A stretch of DNA of 64,000 nucleotides from Streptomyces katrae (lineage in GTDB: Bacteria; Actinomycetota; Actinomycetes; Streptomycetales; Streptomycetaceae). Numbering within the stretch: the first letter of the stretch is position 1; the number at the start of each line of letters is the position of its first letter. The stretch spans positions 5,307,560 to 5,371,559 of the forward strand of contig NZ_CP020042.1 of assembly GCF_002028425.1 (NCBI RefSeq). The letters are read 5' to 3'. Below the pieces are notes generated by a model. It saw nothing but the letters and a program-made list of their open reading frames with translations. It made no database searches and was not told the origin of the DNA. Positions 36,824 to 46,924 of the stretch are shown here, piece after piece. Both the position numbers and the translations under genes were made by a program.

Positions 36824-39097
36824 TCAGAAGGTGAGCTTCCAGCTGTCGATCTTGCCCGTGTCCAGGCTGGCGTTGTCGTTGACGCGCAGCTTCCAGACGC
36901 CGTTGGCGACCTCGGAGGAGGCGTCGACGGTGTAGCTCTTGATGATGTTGTCGGCGCTGCCGCCCGAGCGGTTGTGCAGGTTGTAGACGCTGCCGTCAGG
37001 CGCCACCAGGTCGACCTTCAGGTCGCCGATGTAGGTGTGCAGGATGTTGACGTCCACCTTGAGGGTGGACGGCGCGTTGCCCGAGCGGGTGACGGTGATC
37101 GGGGACTCGACCGTGGCGTTGTCGTTGATCGCGTAGTCGGTCGTGTTCTCGAACACGTTCTGCTGCGCGGTCCCGACGGTCCAGGTGAAGGACGCGGTGC
37201 CCGTCTTGCTCGCCGAGTCGGTGACGGTCACGGTCACGTTGGACGTGCCCGCGGTGGTCGCCGTACCGGAGATCAGACCGGTGGAGGAGTTGATCGACAG
37301 GCCGGCCGGCAGGCCGGTCGCCGAGTAGGTCAGGGCGCCCGCGTTGGTGCTGGTCGCCTGGACCTGGAGGCTCACCGGGGTGTTGATCACGGTGGTCTGG
37401 TTCGGGATCGCGGTGACGGTGACCCCGTCGTTGATGCGCGGGCCGACGTTGATGGCGGCCCAGGCGTTGGCCACGTTGTTGTACGTGGCCGAGCCGGCGC
37501 CGTACAGGTCGGCGGCGGCCTTCAGGGTCTGGACGCGGGCGTCGGCGTAGTTGGTGGTCGACTTGAAGTAGCCCACCGTCAGCGCGCGGAACCAGATCTT
37601 CGCGGCGGCGTCACGGCCGATCGCGGTGACCGGGAGGCCGTCGGAGGTCGGCGAGTTGTAGCTCACGCCGTTGATGACCTTGGCGCCGGAGCCCTCGGAG
37701 GCCAGGTAGAACCAGTGGTTCGCCGGACCCGAGGAGTAGTGGACGTCGATCGAGCTGATGCCGGAGTACCAGGCGTCCTTGGACGCGCCGTCCTTGCTCG
37801 GCTTGTCCATGTAGCGCAGCGGGGTGCCGTCGCCGTTGATGTCGATCTTCTCGCCGACGAGGTAGTCGCCGACGTCGGCCGGGTTGTTGGCCCAGAACTC
37901 GACGGCCGCGGCCATGATGTCGGAGGTGGCCTCGTTCAGACCGCCGGGCTCACCGCTGTAGGTCATGTTGCCGGTGACCGAGGTCAGACCGTGGGTCATC
38001 TCGTGCGCGGCCACGTCGATGGAGGTGAGGGGCTTGTTGTTGCCCTCGCCGTCACCGTAGGTCATGCAGAAGCAGGAGTCGTCCCAGAAGGCGTTCACGT
38101 ACGCGTTGCCGTAGTGGACCCGGCTGTACGGGGCCACGCCGTCGTTGCGCAGGCCGTTGCGGCCGTGGACGTTCTTGTAGTAGTCCCAGGTCAGCTGGGC
38201 GCCGTAGGCGGCGTCCGCGCCGGCCGTCTCCTTGTTGGAGGGCAGGCCGTTGCCCCAGACGTCGGTGGTCTTGCTGAACAGCGTGCCGGTGCCGGACGAA
38301 CCACCGTTGAGGTTGTACGTCTTGTGGCCGCCGCGGGTGCCGTCGGTCAGCGTGTAGTTGCTGCCGGACAGGGTGGTGCCGAGGGTGACCTGGCCGCTGT
38401 ACTGCGTGTTGCCCGTGCCGGTCTCGACGGACTGCCACTGGCTGATCTTCGCGCCGGTCTTGGCGTTGGTGATCACGTGCAGCCGGCTCGGGGTGCCGTC
38501 GTCCTGGAGCCCGCCGACGACCGTCTCGTAGGCGAGGACCGGAACGCCGTCCGCGGCCCAGATCACCTTGCGGGCGCCCTTGTCGGCCTTGGACTGCTTG
38601 GAGCCCTCGGAGTTGGCGGCGGCGACCGCCTGGCCCTCCGCGTCGGCCGCGCTGACCGTGGCGTTGGTGTCGGAGACCTTGATCTCGTGCTGAGTCGCCT
38701 TGGTGACGCTCTTGGTCACCCCGCCCTTCGCGTGGACGGTCAGGTCACCGCCGAGCACCGGCAGACCGTCGTAGGTCCGCTCGTAGGTGGTGTGGGTGGT
38801 GCCGTCGGCGTCCTTGACCACATCGCGGACGATCAGCTTCTCACCGCTGCCGAGGCCGAGCGCCTTGGCGGCCTGCGCGGTGGTCGAGTTGGCCTCGCTG
38901 ATGAGCGTCGCACGCTCCGAAGCGCTGAGTACGACATTGGCCGCGCCCGGGTTGGGCTGGGCGGCCGTGCGGGTCTGCGACGCGGTGGCGTCGGCGGCGG
39001 CGGTGGCGGTACCGGCCTGCATACCTACGGCGACCAGGGCCGCCGCGGCTACGAGTGCGCCGGCCGCGGTGGCACGCCGCTGGGGGGTGGGACTCAA
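36824..39097 (-). CDS. Secreted M4 family zinc metalloprotease
   Basis: A 757-residue thermolysin-like prepro-enzyme. Signal peptide about residues 1-34 (TAAGALVAAAALVAVGMQAG), FTP/PepSY propeptide to about 200, then the catalytic domain with the zinc motif DVAAHEMTHGLTS (about 362-374) and the third ligand in GGLNEATSDIMAA (about 384-396); the catalytic His lies in SIDVHYSSGPANHWFYL. C-terminal extensions: a putative-Ig (He_PIG) domain of about 90 residues and a P/proprotein-convertase domain (about 640-757). The start is TTG 39097 (LSPTPQRR) with AAGGAG seven bases upstream; an upstream in-frame TTG at 39115 overlaps that site. It probably degrades extracellular protein during growth or development. 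Confidence 0.93.
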   Translation of the reverse strand: MSPTPQRRATAAGALVAAAALVAVGMQAGTATAAADATASQTRTAAQPNPGAANVVLSASERATLISEANSTTAQAAKALGLGSGEKLIVRDVVKDADGTTHTTYERTYDGLPVLGGDLTVHAKGGVTKSVTKATQHEIKVSDTNATVSAADAEGQAVAAANSEGSKQSKADKGARKVIWAADGVPVLAYETVVGGLQDDGTPSRLHVITNAKTGAKISQWQSVETGTGNTQYSGQVTLGTTLSGSNYTLTDGTRGGHKTYNLNGGSSGTGTLFSKTTDVWGNGLPSNKETAGADAAYGAQLTWDYYKNVHGRNGLRNDGVAPYSRVHYGNAYVNAFWDDSCFCMTYGDGEGNNKPLTSIDVAAHEMTHGLTSVTGNMTYSGEPGGLNEATSDIMAAAVEFWANNPADVGDYLVGEKIDINGDGTPLRYMDKPSKDGASKDAWYSGISSIDVHYSSGPANHWFYLASEGSGAKVINGVSYNSPTSDGLPVTAIGRDAAAKIWFRALTVGYFKSTTNYADARVQTLKAAADLYGAGSATYNNVANAWAAINVGPRINDGVTVTAIPNQTTVINTPVSLQVQATSTNAGALTYSATGLPAGLSINSSTGLISGTATTAGTSNVTVTVTDSASKTGTASFTWTVGTAQQNVFENTTDYAINDNATVESPITVTRSGNAPSTLKVDVNILHTYIGDLKVDLVAPDGSVYNLHNRSGGSADNIIKSYTVDASSEVANGVWKLRVNDNASLDTGKIDSWKLTF

Positions 39098-39277
39098 CGC
39101 AGACTCCTTCTGCAAGGGGGGTTCCGGATGGCTGGGTGGGCCACCGGGCAGATCAGGGCTGTGCGATGAACGGATCAGAGCGTGACAGCTGGAGTGTCCA
39201 ATGTCAGGGCCACATCAAAAGGTTGGCTGGAAACGGTTCGTTGTCCGAAGAGACGTATCCGGTATCCGAACCATTCA

Positions 39278-39293
39278 CCTTCGCGTGCGAAGG
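39278..39293. promoter_or_regulatory. Palindrome upstream of the metalloprotease
   Basis: CCTTCGC-GT-GCGAAGG: 7-bp arms around a 2-bp centre, about 180 bp before the protease start, in the 381-bp gap between the protease and the EPS priming gene. Candidate operator. Confidence 0.4.
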
Positions 39294-39370
39294 AACTCCG
39301 GATGCGGTGGAACGGTTGGTACCGGTTGCTAACCCTTGGGTAACAAGAGGCCCCGTTCACCCAAACGGCA

Positions 39371-39398
39371 TTTACCGTACGGGTGTTTGTCGTACTGT
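39371..39398 (+). promoter_or_regulatory. Possible promoter of the EPS priming transferase
   Basis: TTTACC (39371-39376), a 16-nt spacer, and TACTGT (39393-39398), giving a leader of about 75 nt. Confidence 0.4.
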
Positions 39399-39478
39399 TT
39401 CCCGGTGCGACAGATGTTCGTTGCCCGGGGAAGCAGCGGACATGCGCCAGCGACATAGACCACGTGCCAGGGGGGCCC

Positions 39479-40966
39479 ATGAGGCATGTCCATTTTCCTG
39501 CGCAAAGAGTGGCCGCGGCGGCCGGTGGTTCGGACGGGCCCCAGGACGCCCCCGCGCGGCGCATCGGTGACAAGGCCCGCTGGTACCTGCCCGCCGCCGT
39601 GGGTGCCGACTTCGCCGGCGCTGCCGTGCCCGTCGGCCTGGTCTTCGACGCGGCGCAGCAGGCCAGGCCCGTGTACTGCGCCCTCGGTGCGGCCCTCGCC
39701 TGGGCCGGCGTACAGGCCCTGCGGCGACGTTACGCCACCCGGGCCCTCGGAGAATCCCGCGGAGTGCTGCCCGTCGTCCACGACTGGCTGATTCTCATCG
39801 GCGTCCTGGCCGTCGTCCGCGTGCTCACCGGGGAGAGCACGCCCCGGCTGGCCGCCCTCGGCGCACTGCTGCCCGCCCTCCTGGTCACCGTCGCCTGCCG
39901 CAAACTGACCTACCGTCACCTCCACGCCGCCCGCCGCGAGGCCCAGGCCGTCAGCCGGGTCCTGGTCGTCGGCGAACCGGCGGCGGCCGACCACGTCATC
40001 GCCCACCTCGCGGCGCGCACCGACCACCCCTACGTGGTCGTCGGCGTGTGCCCGGTCGGCGAGGGCGCCCCCGAAGGCGGCGTGCCCGTCGCGGCCCGGC
40101 TCGGCGCCCGGATGCCCGAGGCCCCGACCGAGGACCCGGCCGCCGTGCTCGGCGCCGTCCGCAGCCACCACGCCGACCTGGTGCTGGTGGTGCCCGGGGC
40201 GCGGATCGCGGGGGAGCGGCTGCGCCGGGTGGCGTGGGCGCTGCACGACGAGGGACTGGAGATGGCGGTCTTCCCCGGCCTGGTGGAGGTCTCCGTCAAG
40301 CGGCTGGAGACCCTGTCCGCCGGCGGGCTCGCCGTGCTGCGGGTCGCCCCGCCCGTGCGCCGGGGGGCCCAGCCCCTGCTCAAGTCGGCGCTCGACCGGG
40401 TGGCGGCCGCGGCCGGACTGCTCCTGCTGTCACCGCTGTTCCTCGGGCTGGTGCTCGCCATCCGCCTCGGCTCGCGCGGCCCGGCCTTCTACAGCCAGCG
40501 CCGGATCGGGCGCGACGGGGTCCCGTTCGTCATGTGGAAGTTCCGCACCATGGTGGAGGACGCCGACCGGCTCAAGGCCGAGCTGTCGGCGTCCAACGAG
40601 AACGACGGGCTGATGTTCAAGATGCGCCGCGACCCCCGGGTGACCCGGGTGGGCCGGCTGCTGCGCCGCACCTCGCTGGACGAACTGCCCCAGCTGTACA
40701 ACGTGCTGACGGGCAGCATGTCCCTGGTCGGCCCGCGGCCGCCGCTGCCCGAGGAGGTGGCGCAGTACGACGAGGTCGAGCTGCGCCGGCTCACCGTGCG
40801 GCCCGGGATGACGGGGCTGTGGCAGATCAGCGGACGCTCCGACCTCTCCTGGGACGAAACGATTCAGCTCGATCTCCAGTACGTGGACAACTGGTCCTTC
40901 ACCAGCGACGTCGACGTCATGGGCCGTACCCTCCGCGCCGTCGTCGACGGTCGCGGAGCGTACTGA
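39479..40966 (+). CDS. Polyprenyl-phosphate sugar-1-phosphate transferase (EPS priming enzyme)
   Basis: A 495-residue membrane protein of the WbaP/CpsE/WcaJ family. It starts EPS repeat-unit assembly by moving a sugar phosphate from a nucleotide sugar to undecaprenyl phosphate. The N-terminal half has about four helices and a CoA-binding-like domain (VSRVLVVGEPAAADHVIAHL). The C-terminal half (about 295-495) is the bacterial sugar-transferase domain: KSALDRVAAAAGLLLLSPLF helix, GPAFYSQRRIGRDGVPFVMWKFRTM, LRRTSLDELPQLYNVL, SMSLVGPRPPLPEEV, RPGMTGLWQISGRSDL. The donor sugar cannot be told. ATG 39479 has AGGGGGG six bases upstream. First gene of the EPS locus. Confidence 0.92.
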   Translation: MRHVHFPAQRVAAAAGGSDGPQDAPARRIGDKARWYLPAAVGADFAGAAVPVGLVFDAAQQARPVYCALGAALAWAGVQALRRRYATRALGESRGVLPVVHDWLILIGVLAVVRVLTGESTPRLAALGALLPALLVTVACRKLTYRHLHAARREAQAVSRVLVVGEPAAADHVIAHLAARTDHPYVVVGVCPVGEGAPEGGVPVAARLGARMPEAPTEDPAAVLGAVRSHHADLVLVVPGARIAGERLRRVAWALHDEGLEMAVFPGLVEVSVKRLETLSAGGLAVLRVAPPVRRGAQPLLKSALDRVAAAAGLLLLSPLFLGLVLAIRLGSRGPAFYSQRRIGRDGVPFVMWKFRTMVEDADRLKAELSASNENDGLMFKMRRDPRVTRVGRLLRRTSLDELPQLYNVLTGSMSLVGPRPPLPEEVAQYDEVELRRLTVRPGMTGLWQISGRSDLSWDETIQLDLQYVDNWSFTSDVDVMGRTLRAVVDGRGAY

Positions 40967-40985
40967 GGGGCCGGCGGCGTTGACG

Positions 40986-41930
40986 TCAGTTCTGCTCCAG
41001 CCACCACCGGTAGGTGGAGGCGATGCCCTCGCGCAGCCCGATGCCGGGCTTCCAGCCCAGCGCGTTCAGGCGGGACACGTCGAGCAGCTTGCGCGGGGTG
41101 CCGTCCGGCTTGGAGGTGTCCCAGGCGAGCCGGCCCTCGAAGCCGGTCACCTCGGCGACCGTCTCGGCCAGCGCCCTGATGGTCAGGTCCTCGCCGCAGC
41201 CGATGTTGACGGGCTCGTCCCCGTCGTAGCGCTCCAGCAGCACCGCGCAGGCGGCCGCCAGGTCGTCCACGTGCAGGAACTCGCGGCGCGGGGTGCCGCT
41301 GCCCCACAGGGTGACCTCGTCGCGGCCCTCGGCGGCGGCCTCGTGGAAACGCCGGATGAGCGCGGGCAGCACGTGCGAGGACTCGAGGTCGAAGTTGTCC
41401 CCGGGGCCGTAGAGGTTGGTGGGCATGGCGGAGATGTAGGAGGCGCCGTACTGCTTGCGGTACGACTGGACCTGCACGATGCCCGCGATCTTCGCCAGGG
41501 CGTAGGCCTCGTTGGTCGGCTCCAGCGGTCCGGTCAGGAGGGCGTCCTCCGTGATGGGCTGCGGGGCGAGCTTGGGGTAGATGCAGGAGGAGCCCAGGAA
41601 CAGCAGCCGGCCCACACCCGCGGCGTGCGCGCCGCCGATGACGCTGAGCTGGATCCTGAGGTTGTCCTCCAGAAACTGCACCGGGTAGGTGCTGTTGGCC
41701 ATGATCCCGCCGACCTTGGCGGCGGCCAGTACCACGGCGTCGGGACGGACGTCCCTCAGGTACGCCTCCGTCGCGGCGGCGTCGCGCAGGTCGAGGTCGG
41801 CGCGGCCGCGGGTGAGCACCTCGTGCCCGTCGGCGGTCAGGCGGCGGACGACCGCGGAGCCCACCAGGCCGCGGTGTCCGGCGACGAAGACGCGGGCGTG
41901 CGGGGGCAGGAGCGGCTGCGGATTAGTCAT
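40986..41930 (-). CDS. fcl: GDP-L-fucose synthase
   Basis: A 314-residue extended short-chain dehydrogenase that epimerises and reduces GDP-4-keto-6-deoxy-mannose to GDP-L-fucose with NADPH. The Rossmann motif is [17 protein letters not shown], the catalytic Ser lies in [11 protein letters not shown], and the Tyr/Lys pair is [11 protein letters not shown]. The segment [19 protein letters not shown] is specific to this enzyme group. It is divergent from gmd, which makes its substrate. Start ATG 41930; a CATCAT hexamer lies 7 nt before it. Confidence 0.95.
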   Translation of the reverse strand: MTNPQPLLPPHARVFVAGHRGLVGSAVVRRLTADGHEVLTRGRADLDLRDAAATEAYLRDVRPDAVVLAAAKVGGIMANSTYPVQFLEDNLRIQLSVIGGAHAAGVGRLLFLGSSCIYPKLAPQPITEDALLTGPLEPTNEAYALAKIAGIVQVQSYRKQYGASYISAMPTNLYGPGDNFDLESSHVLPALIRRFHEAAAEGRDEVTLWGSGTPRREFLHVDDLAAACAVLLERYDGDEPVNIGCGEDLTIRALAETVAEVTGFEGRLAWDTSKPDGTPRKLLDVSRLNALGWKPGIGLREGIASTYRWWLEQN

Positions 41931-42055
41931 ACCGCCGATGATGCCAGTCCGCCGCGGCGGGCCGGTGCGGGCTTAGGGTGTCCCACCCGCCCCACAGACC
42001 ACACACCGAGGCGAAGCCTCACAAAGAACAGCAACAACGGACCCCAGGGGGACCC

Positions 42056-43069
42056 ATGGGCAAGACCGCACTGATCACCGGCGTCACCGGACAGGACGGC
42101 TCGTACCTCGCCGAGCTCCTGCTCTCGAAGGGCTACACGGTGCACGGGCTCGTGCGGCGGTCCTCCAGCTTCAACACGGAGCGGATCGACCACGTCTACC
42201 AGGACCCGCAGACGGCGAACCGTTCCTTCGTCCTGCACCACGCCGACCTCTCCGACGGCGTCGCCCTGGTGAACCTGCTGCGCGACATACGCCCCGACGA
42301 GGTCTACAACCTCGGCGCCCAGTCCCATGTCCGGGTCTCCTTCGACGCCCCCCTCTACACGGGCGACGTCACCGGCCTCGGCGCGCTGCGGCTGCTGGAG
42401 GCCATCCGGGCCAGCGGCGTCGACACCCGGATCTACCAGGCCTCGTCCTCGGAGATGTACGGCTCCACCCCGCCCCCGCAGAACGAGGACACCCCCTTCC
42501 ACCCGCGCAGCCCCTACGGCGCGGCGAAGGTCTTCGCGTACTGGACGACGGTCAACTACCGCGAGGCGTACGACATGTTCGCCGTCAACGGGATCCTCTT
42601 CAACCACGAGTCCCCGCGCCGCGGCGAGACCTTCGTGACCCGCAAGATCACCCGTGCGGTCGCCCGGATCAAGGCCGGCCTCCAGGACCACCTCTACCTC
42701 GGCAACCTCGACGCCGTCCGCGACTGGGGGTACGCCCCCGAGTACGTGGAGGCCATGTGGCGCATGCTCCAGCAGGACGAGCCGACCGACTACGTGGTCG
42801 CCACCGGAGTCGCCGCCACCGTACGGGAGTTCGTCGAGTCCTCCTTCACCCACGCCGGCCTCGACTGGAACGAGCACGTCCGCTACGACCCCAAGTACGA
42901 GCGCCCCAGCGAGGTCGACGCCCTCATCGGCGACGCCTCCAAGGCGCGCGAGATCCTCGGCTGGAAGCCGACGGTCCTCGTGCCCGAACTGGCCCGCATC
43001 ATGGTCGACGCGGACGTCCGGCAGGTCGAGGACCAACTGGCGGGCGCCACCGTACGCATCGACCGCTGA
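42056..43069 (+). CDS. gmd: GDP-mannose 4,6-dehydratase
   Basis: A 337-residue NADP-dependent enzyme that converts GDP-D-mannose to GDP-4-keto-6-deoxy-D-mannose, the first step to GDP-fucose or GDP-rhamnose. Motifs: [58 protein letters not shown] (Tyr/Lys) and [21 protein letters not shown] 42056 has CAGGGGGA five bases upstream; the longer frame is unconserved. With the divergent fcl it provides GDP-L-fucose, so the polymer probably contains fucose (inference). Confidence 0.96.
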   Translation: MGKTALITGVTGQDGSYLAELLLSKGYTVHGLVRRSSSFNTERIDHVYQDPQTANRSFVLHHADLSDGVALVNLLRDIRPDEVYNLGAQSHVRVSFDAPLYTGDVTGLGALRLLEAIRASGVDTRIYQASSSEMYGSTPPPQNEDTPFHPRSPYGAAKVFAYWTTVNYREAYDMFAVNGILFNHESPRRGETFVTRKITRAVARIKAGLQDHLYLGNLDAVRDWGYAPEYVEAMWRMLQQDEPTDYVVATGVAATVREFVESSFTHAGLDWNEHVRYDPKYERPSEVDALIGDASKAREILGWKPTVLVPELARIMVDADVRQVEDQLAGATVRIDR

Positions 43070-43079
43070 GGCCGTATCC

Positions 43080-43101
43080 TTCGCCTACGATTCGCCTACG
43101 A
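43080..43101 (+). repeat. Direct repeat of 11 bp after gmd
   Basis: TTCGCCTACGA occurs twice head to tail. It lies just after the gmd stop in the 258-bp gap before the large secreted protein. Confidence 0.7.
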
Positions 43102-43229
43102 TTTGCCGTGTCCCGGTCATGTCTGCGTTGTTCCGCGGCTCTGACCGGGGCCAACCTGCCGTATGTCGGCGTGGACTCCTCCGAACCGGCCCCCGTTGAC
43201 CCCAAGTTGGTATGCAGTGGGTCAAGTGA

Positions 43230-43260
43230 GGTGACCGGGACGTCACCCGAGTCCTAGTCT
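43230..43260 (+). promoter_or_regulatory. Possible promoter/operator of the secreted LamG protein
   Basis: An inverted repeat GGTGAC-N6-GTCACC (43230-43247) lies just before TAGTCT (43255-43260). The hexamer would give a leader of about 60 nt. Confidence 0.35.
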
Positions 43261-43327
43261 GCGTCGGATACACACGGCTGTTCGTACAGTTCCAGCCATC
43301 AGACCGGGCGATTGCCCTGGGGGGCTC

Positions 43328-46102
43328 ATGCGTAGATCCAGAGGGCTGACTGCTGCCCTCGTCCTGTCACTGGCCGGCGCCGGCGCCGGCATGGGGGTGG
43401 TGCTGATGCCCTCGGCATCGGCCCTGACGCTGCCAGTGGCCTTCACCGCCGACGAACTGCCCACCTGGCAGCCGGACGGCGTCGTCTTCGCCATGGCCCA
43501 GGCGAACGGCACCGTCTTCGCCGGCGGCACCTTCTCGGCCGTCCGCCCGCCCGACGGCGCCGCGGGCACCGAGCAGGAGGCCGTGAACTTCGTGGCGCTC
43601 GACGCCGCCACCGGCAACCCCACCGCCTGCAAGCTGGCCTTCACCGTCGGCGACGGCACCGCGACCGTCCGGGCGCTGACCGTCTCCAAGGACGGCAAGA
43701 CCCTCTACGCGGGCGGCTACTTCGGCGCAGTCAACGGCACCCCGGTCTCCAGCCTCGCGGCCGTCGACATCGAGACCTGCACCCCCAAGGCCTCCTTCCA
43801 CCCCGCCGTCCCCGCCACCGTGCGCGCGCTCGACGTCACCGACGACACCCTCTACATCGGCGGCGACTTCGCCACCGTCGAGGGCCAGACCCGCGAGCGG
43901 TTCGCCGCGGTCGACGCCGCCTCCGGCGCCCTCAAGCCCTTCACCGCCAACGCGGACGAGCCGGGCCGGGCCGTCAAGGTCAGCAACGACGGCAAGAACG
44001 TCCTCCTCGGCGGCGACTTCTTCACGGTCAACGGCTCCAACTCGCACGCCCTGGCGGTCGTCAACGCCACCACCGGCGCGGTCACCAAGACCTACGGCAA
44101 CATCCCGTCGAACTCGGTCGTCAAGGACATCGCCGCCGACGCCACCGGCTACTACACCGGCAACGAGGGCTCCGGCGGCGGCGTCTTCGACGGCCGCATC
44201 GGCCTGGGCCTCGACTTCAACGAGAAGTGGCGCGACCGCTGCCTCGGCGCGACCCAGTTCGTCCTCCCCTACGACGGCGTCCTCTACAGCGCCTCGCACG
44301 GCCACGACTGCTCCACCGAGCTGGAGTTCCCCGACGGCAAGCGCAACTTCCTGATGGCGCAGCCCACCGACCACACCGGCACGCCCCCCGCCCCCGTGGA
44401 CGGCTTCGTGCGCGGCCCGCGCAAGCTCGGCTGGCACCCCACCGCCAACGACGGCATCGGCGAGGGCATCGGCCCGCGCGTCATGGCCGTCGCGGAGAAG
44501 GCCGACGTCAAGTACCTCTGGGTCGGCGGCGAGTTCACCCAGATCAACGGCAAGCCGCAGGCGGGCCTGACCCGCTTCGCCAACACCGGCGACGTCGGCG
44601 CGCCCACCACCCCGGTCGCCAGCGCCGCCGCCATCAAGCCCGGCGAGGTCCAGGTCCGCTGGCGCACCAGCTACGACCAGGACGACAGCAAGCTGACCTA
44701 CCGGATCTACCGCAACGGTTCGGCCACCCCGATCCAGACCATGACCGCCGACTCCCTGGAGTTCGAGCGGCCCCAGGCCTCCTGGACCGACACCACCGTC
44801 AAGGCCGGCCAGTCCTACACCTACCGGGTGACCGCCACCGACGGCGCCGGCAACACCAGCGCCCTGTCGGCCACCGCCTCCGTGACCGTCCCGGCCTCCG
44901 TCGCGGCCTACCCGGACAAGGTCCGCGCCGACGGCGCCAGCCTGTACTGGCGCTACGACGACACCGTCAGCCCGTACGTGGCCGACTCCTCCGACGGCGG
45001 CAACACCAGCGGCATCCAGGTGGGCGCCCCGGCGCTGAACCAGAGCCCGGGCGCCGTCACCGGCACCAGCACGGCCATGGGCTTCAACGGCACCAGCCAG
45101 CAGGTGTACAGCGACCACCGCCAGTTCGTGAGCAGCAGCTTCACCGTCGAGACCTGGTTCAAGACCAACACCACGCGCGGCGGCAAGCTGATCGGCTTCG
45201 GCAACAACACGGTCAACAACAGCGGCTCCTACGACAAGCAGCTGTACATGACCAACACCGGCCGCCTCGCCTTCGGCGTCTACAACGGCTCGACCCGCAC
45301 CATCACCACGGGCCTGTTCGAGACGTACAACGACAACAAGTGGCACCACGTCGTCGGCACCCAGGGCCCCGGCGGCATGACGCTCTACGTCGACGGCCAG
45401 AACAAGGGCACCAACAGCGCCACCACCTCCACCCCGTACGCCGGCTACTGGCACGTGGGCGGCGACAACCTCAACAGCTGGCCGAACCGCCCGACGAGCA
45501 ACTTCTTCGCCGGCCAGATCGACGAGACCGCCGTCTACCCGACGGCCCTCACCCAGGCCCAGGTCAAGAGCCACTACGACCTCGCCAAGGCCCCGGCCGA
45601 CACGGTCTCCAAGGTCCCCGCGGCCGAGGACACCTACATCAACCAGGGCGCCCCGGCCACGGCCTACGGCACCTCCACGCAGCTCGCCGTGCGCGGCACC
45701 TCCACGTACGAGTCGTACCTGCGCTTCACCCTCCCGGCCGCCCCGGCCGGACAGGTCCTGAAGGCCGCCTCCCTCCAGTTCAAGACCTCCACGCAGACCG
45801 GCGCCGGCACCGCCGACACCGTCTCCGTGGTCCCGGTCACCGGCACCTGGAGCGGCGCGGGCACCACGTTCAACACCAAGCCCACCCTCGGCACCACCCC
45901 GCTCGGCAGCATCGCGGGCGTGCCGGACGGCTCGGCGATCCAGAACGTCGAGCTCGACACCGCCGCGCTCTCCGCGGTGCTGGGCAGCAGCTACAGCCTC
46001 GGCCTGACCAGCACGGGCACCGACGCGCTGTGGCTCTGGTCCTCGGAGTCGACCGCCGCGGACGCCGCTCCGCAGCTGGTCCTCACCTTCGGCCAGAAGT
46101 AA
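43328..46102 (+). CDS. Large secreted protein: beta-propeller-like, FN3, LamG and DNRLRE domains
   Basis: A 924-residue exported protein. Signal peptide about 1-32 (LTAALVLSLAGAGAGMGVVL, site near ASALT). Residues about 40-420 are repeats of the form VFAGGTFSAV, LYAGGYFGAVNG, LYIGGDFATVEG, VLLGGDFFTVNG and LWVGGEFTQING, which suggests a beta-propeller. About 425-525 is an FN3 domain (PGEVQVRWRTSYDQDDSKL). About 535-755 is a LamG/concanavalin-like domain (FTVETWFKTNTTRGGKLIGF, WHHVVGTQGPGGMTLYVDG). About 760-924 is a DNRLRE (CBM96-like) domain (AEDTYINQGAPATAYGTST). All are binding modules with no visible catalytic site. It may bind the exopolysaccharide or wall made by the neighbouring genes (inference). 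A perfect hairpin follows. Confidence 0.85.
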   Translation: MRRSRGLTAALVLSLAGAGAGMGVVLMPSASALTLPVAFTADELPTWQPDGVVFAMAQANGTVFAGGTFSAVRPPDGAAGTEQEAVNFVALDAATGNPTACKLAFTVGDGTATVRALTVSKDGKTLYAGGYFGAVNGTPVSSLAAVDIETCTPKASFHPAVPATVRALDVTDDTLYIGGDFATVEGQTRERFAAVDAASGALKPFTANADEPGRAVKVSNDGKNVLLGGDFFTVNGSNSHALAVVNATTGAVTKTYGNIPSNSVVKDIAADATGYYTGNEGSGGGVFDGRIGLGLDFNEKWRDRCLGATQFVLPYDGVLYSASHGHDCSTELEFPDGKRNFLMAQPTDHTGTPPAPVDGFVRGPRKLGWHPTANDGIGEGIGPRVMAVAEKADVKYLWVGGEFTQINGKPQAGLTRFANTGDVGAPTTPVASAAAIKPGEVQVRWRTSYDQDDSKLTYRIYRNGSATPIQTMTADSLEFERPQASWTDTTVKAGQSYTYRVTATDGAGNTSALSATASVTVPASVAAYPDKVRADGASLYWRYDDTVSPYVADSSDGGNTSGIQVGAPALNQSPGAVTGTSTAMGFNGTSQQVYSDHRQFVSSSFTVETWFKTNTTRGGKLIGFGNNTVNNSGSYDKQLYMTNTGRLAFGVYNGSTRTITTGLFETYNDNKWHHVVGTQGPGGMTLYVDGQNKGTNSATTSTPYAGYWHVGGDNLNSWPNRPTSNFFAGQIDETAVYPTALTQAQVKSHYDLAKAPADTVSKVPAAEDTYINQGAPATAYGTSTQLAVRGTSTYESYLRFTLPAAPAGQVLKAASLQFKTSTQTGAGTADTVSVVPVTGTWSGAGTTFNTKPTLGTTPLGSIAGVPDGSAIQNVELDTAALSAVLGSSYSLGLTSTGTDALWLWSSESTAADAAPQLVLTFGQK

Positions 46103-46112
46103 CCACCCGAGA

Positions 46113-46151
46113 CGTACGGGGCCCGGCGCTTCGGCTGCCGGGCCCCGTACG
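46113..46151. terminator. Hairpin after the LamG protein gene
   Basis: A perfect 15-bp stem (46113-46127 with 46137-46151) and a 9-nt loop. Confidence 0.85.
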
Positions 46152-46176
46152 CCTTCTCCTCTCCACGGGAGCCCCG

Positions 46177-46866
46177 ATGCACCTCCGCTCCGCGGCGGCG
46201 ACCACCGCCCTCCTCCTGGCCTCCGCCCTGACCCTCACCGGATGCAGCTCCTCCGGCGACACCAAGGCCGACGCCGCCCCGGCCAAGCCGAAGCCGCCGG
46301 CCGCATCACCGGCCCCCGACCCGGCGGACGCCACCACGCCCCCCGCCACCGCGGACCCGAACGCCAAGCCGACCGGCCCGGTCCTCCCGGACGCGCAGCT
46401 CACCCCGAAGACGGGCAGCTTCAAGGCGAACGAGAAGCAGTACCTGAGCGGCCGCGTCCCGGACAAGACCGACCCCGCGGCCGTCCTCCAGACCGGCCAG
46501 GAGACCTGCCAGCGCGTGGAACGCACCGCCAAGCACGACAAGGACGCCGCGGCCGCCTCGATCGCCTCGGGCGAGCTGACGGGCGCGAGGGACGCGATCA
46601 CCTACCTCTGCCCCGACCAGAAGCCGATCCTGGCGACGGCGGAAAGGGGCTTCCCCGACGGCTCCAGCAAGGACCCAGCCTCGGGCATCTACCGCGCCGT
46701 CACCCAGTCCACCACCTGCACCTGGGAGGCCAAGGACACGGACGGCATCGCCCTCGCCTGGGGCCCGGATGCCCCGCCCAAGCCGGGCGACAGGATCACG
46801 GCCGCGATCCCCGCAGGCACAGCCACCTTCACCTCGACCAACTGCTACGCCTGGCTCCCGGCGTAA
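46177..46866 (+). CDS. Putative lipoprotein
   Basis: A 229-residue protein with a lipoprotein signal: basic N-terminus, hydrophobic stretch ATTALLLASALTLTGC and lipobox LTGC with Cys at about residue 25. A Pro/Ala-rich tether follows to about residue 60. The rest is a small folded domain with four cysteines (ETCQRV, YLCPDQ, TTCTWE, TNCYAW) that may form two disulfides. Family unknown. GGGAG lies five bases upstream of the ATG. It sits between two hairpins, so it is probably transcribed alone. Confidence 0.8.
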   Translation: MHLRSAAATTALLLASALTLTGCSSSGDTKADAAPAKPKPPAASPAPDPADATTPPATADPNAKPTGPVLPDAQLTPKTGSFKANEKQYLSGRVPDKTDPAAVLQTGQETCQRVERTAKHDKDAAAASIASGELTGARDAITYLCPDQKPILATAERGFPDGSSKDPASGIYRAVTQSTTCTWEAKDTDGIALAWGPDAPPKPGDRITAAIPAGTATFTSTNCYAWLPA

Positions 46867-46880
46867 CCCCACCCGCCCCC

Positions 46881-46916
46881 GGACGCCGCCGCACCCCTTC
46901 CCGGTCGGCGGCGTCC
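46881..46916. terminator. Hairpin between the lipoprotein gene and the small convergent gene
   Basis: A perfect 11-bp stem (46881-46891 with 46906-46916). Confidence 0.75.
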
Positions 46917-46924
46917 GTGCGTCG

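Noticed and set aside
43367..45574. 735-aa minus-strand frame across the LamG protein gene
   Set aside because: Val/Gly/Asp-rich shadow of a well-supported secreted protein with a signal peptide and known domains.
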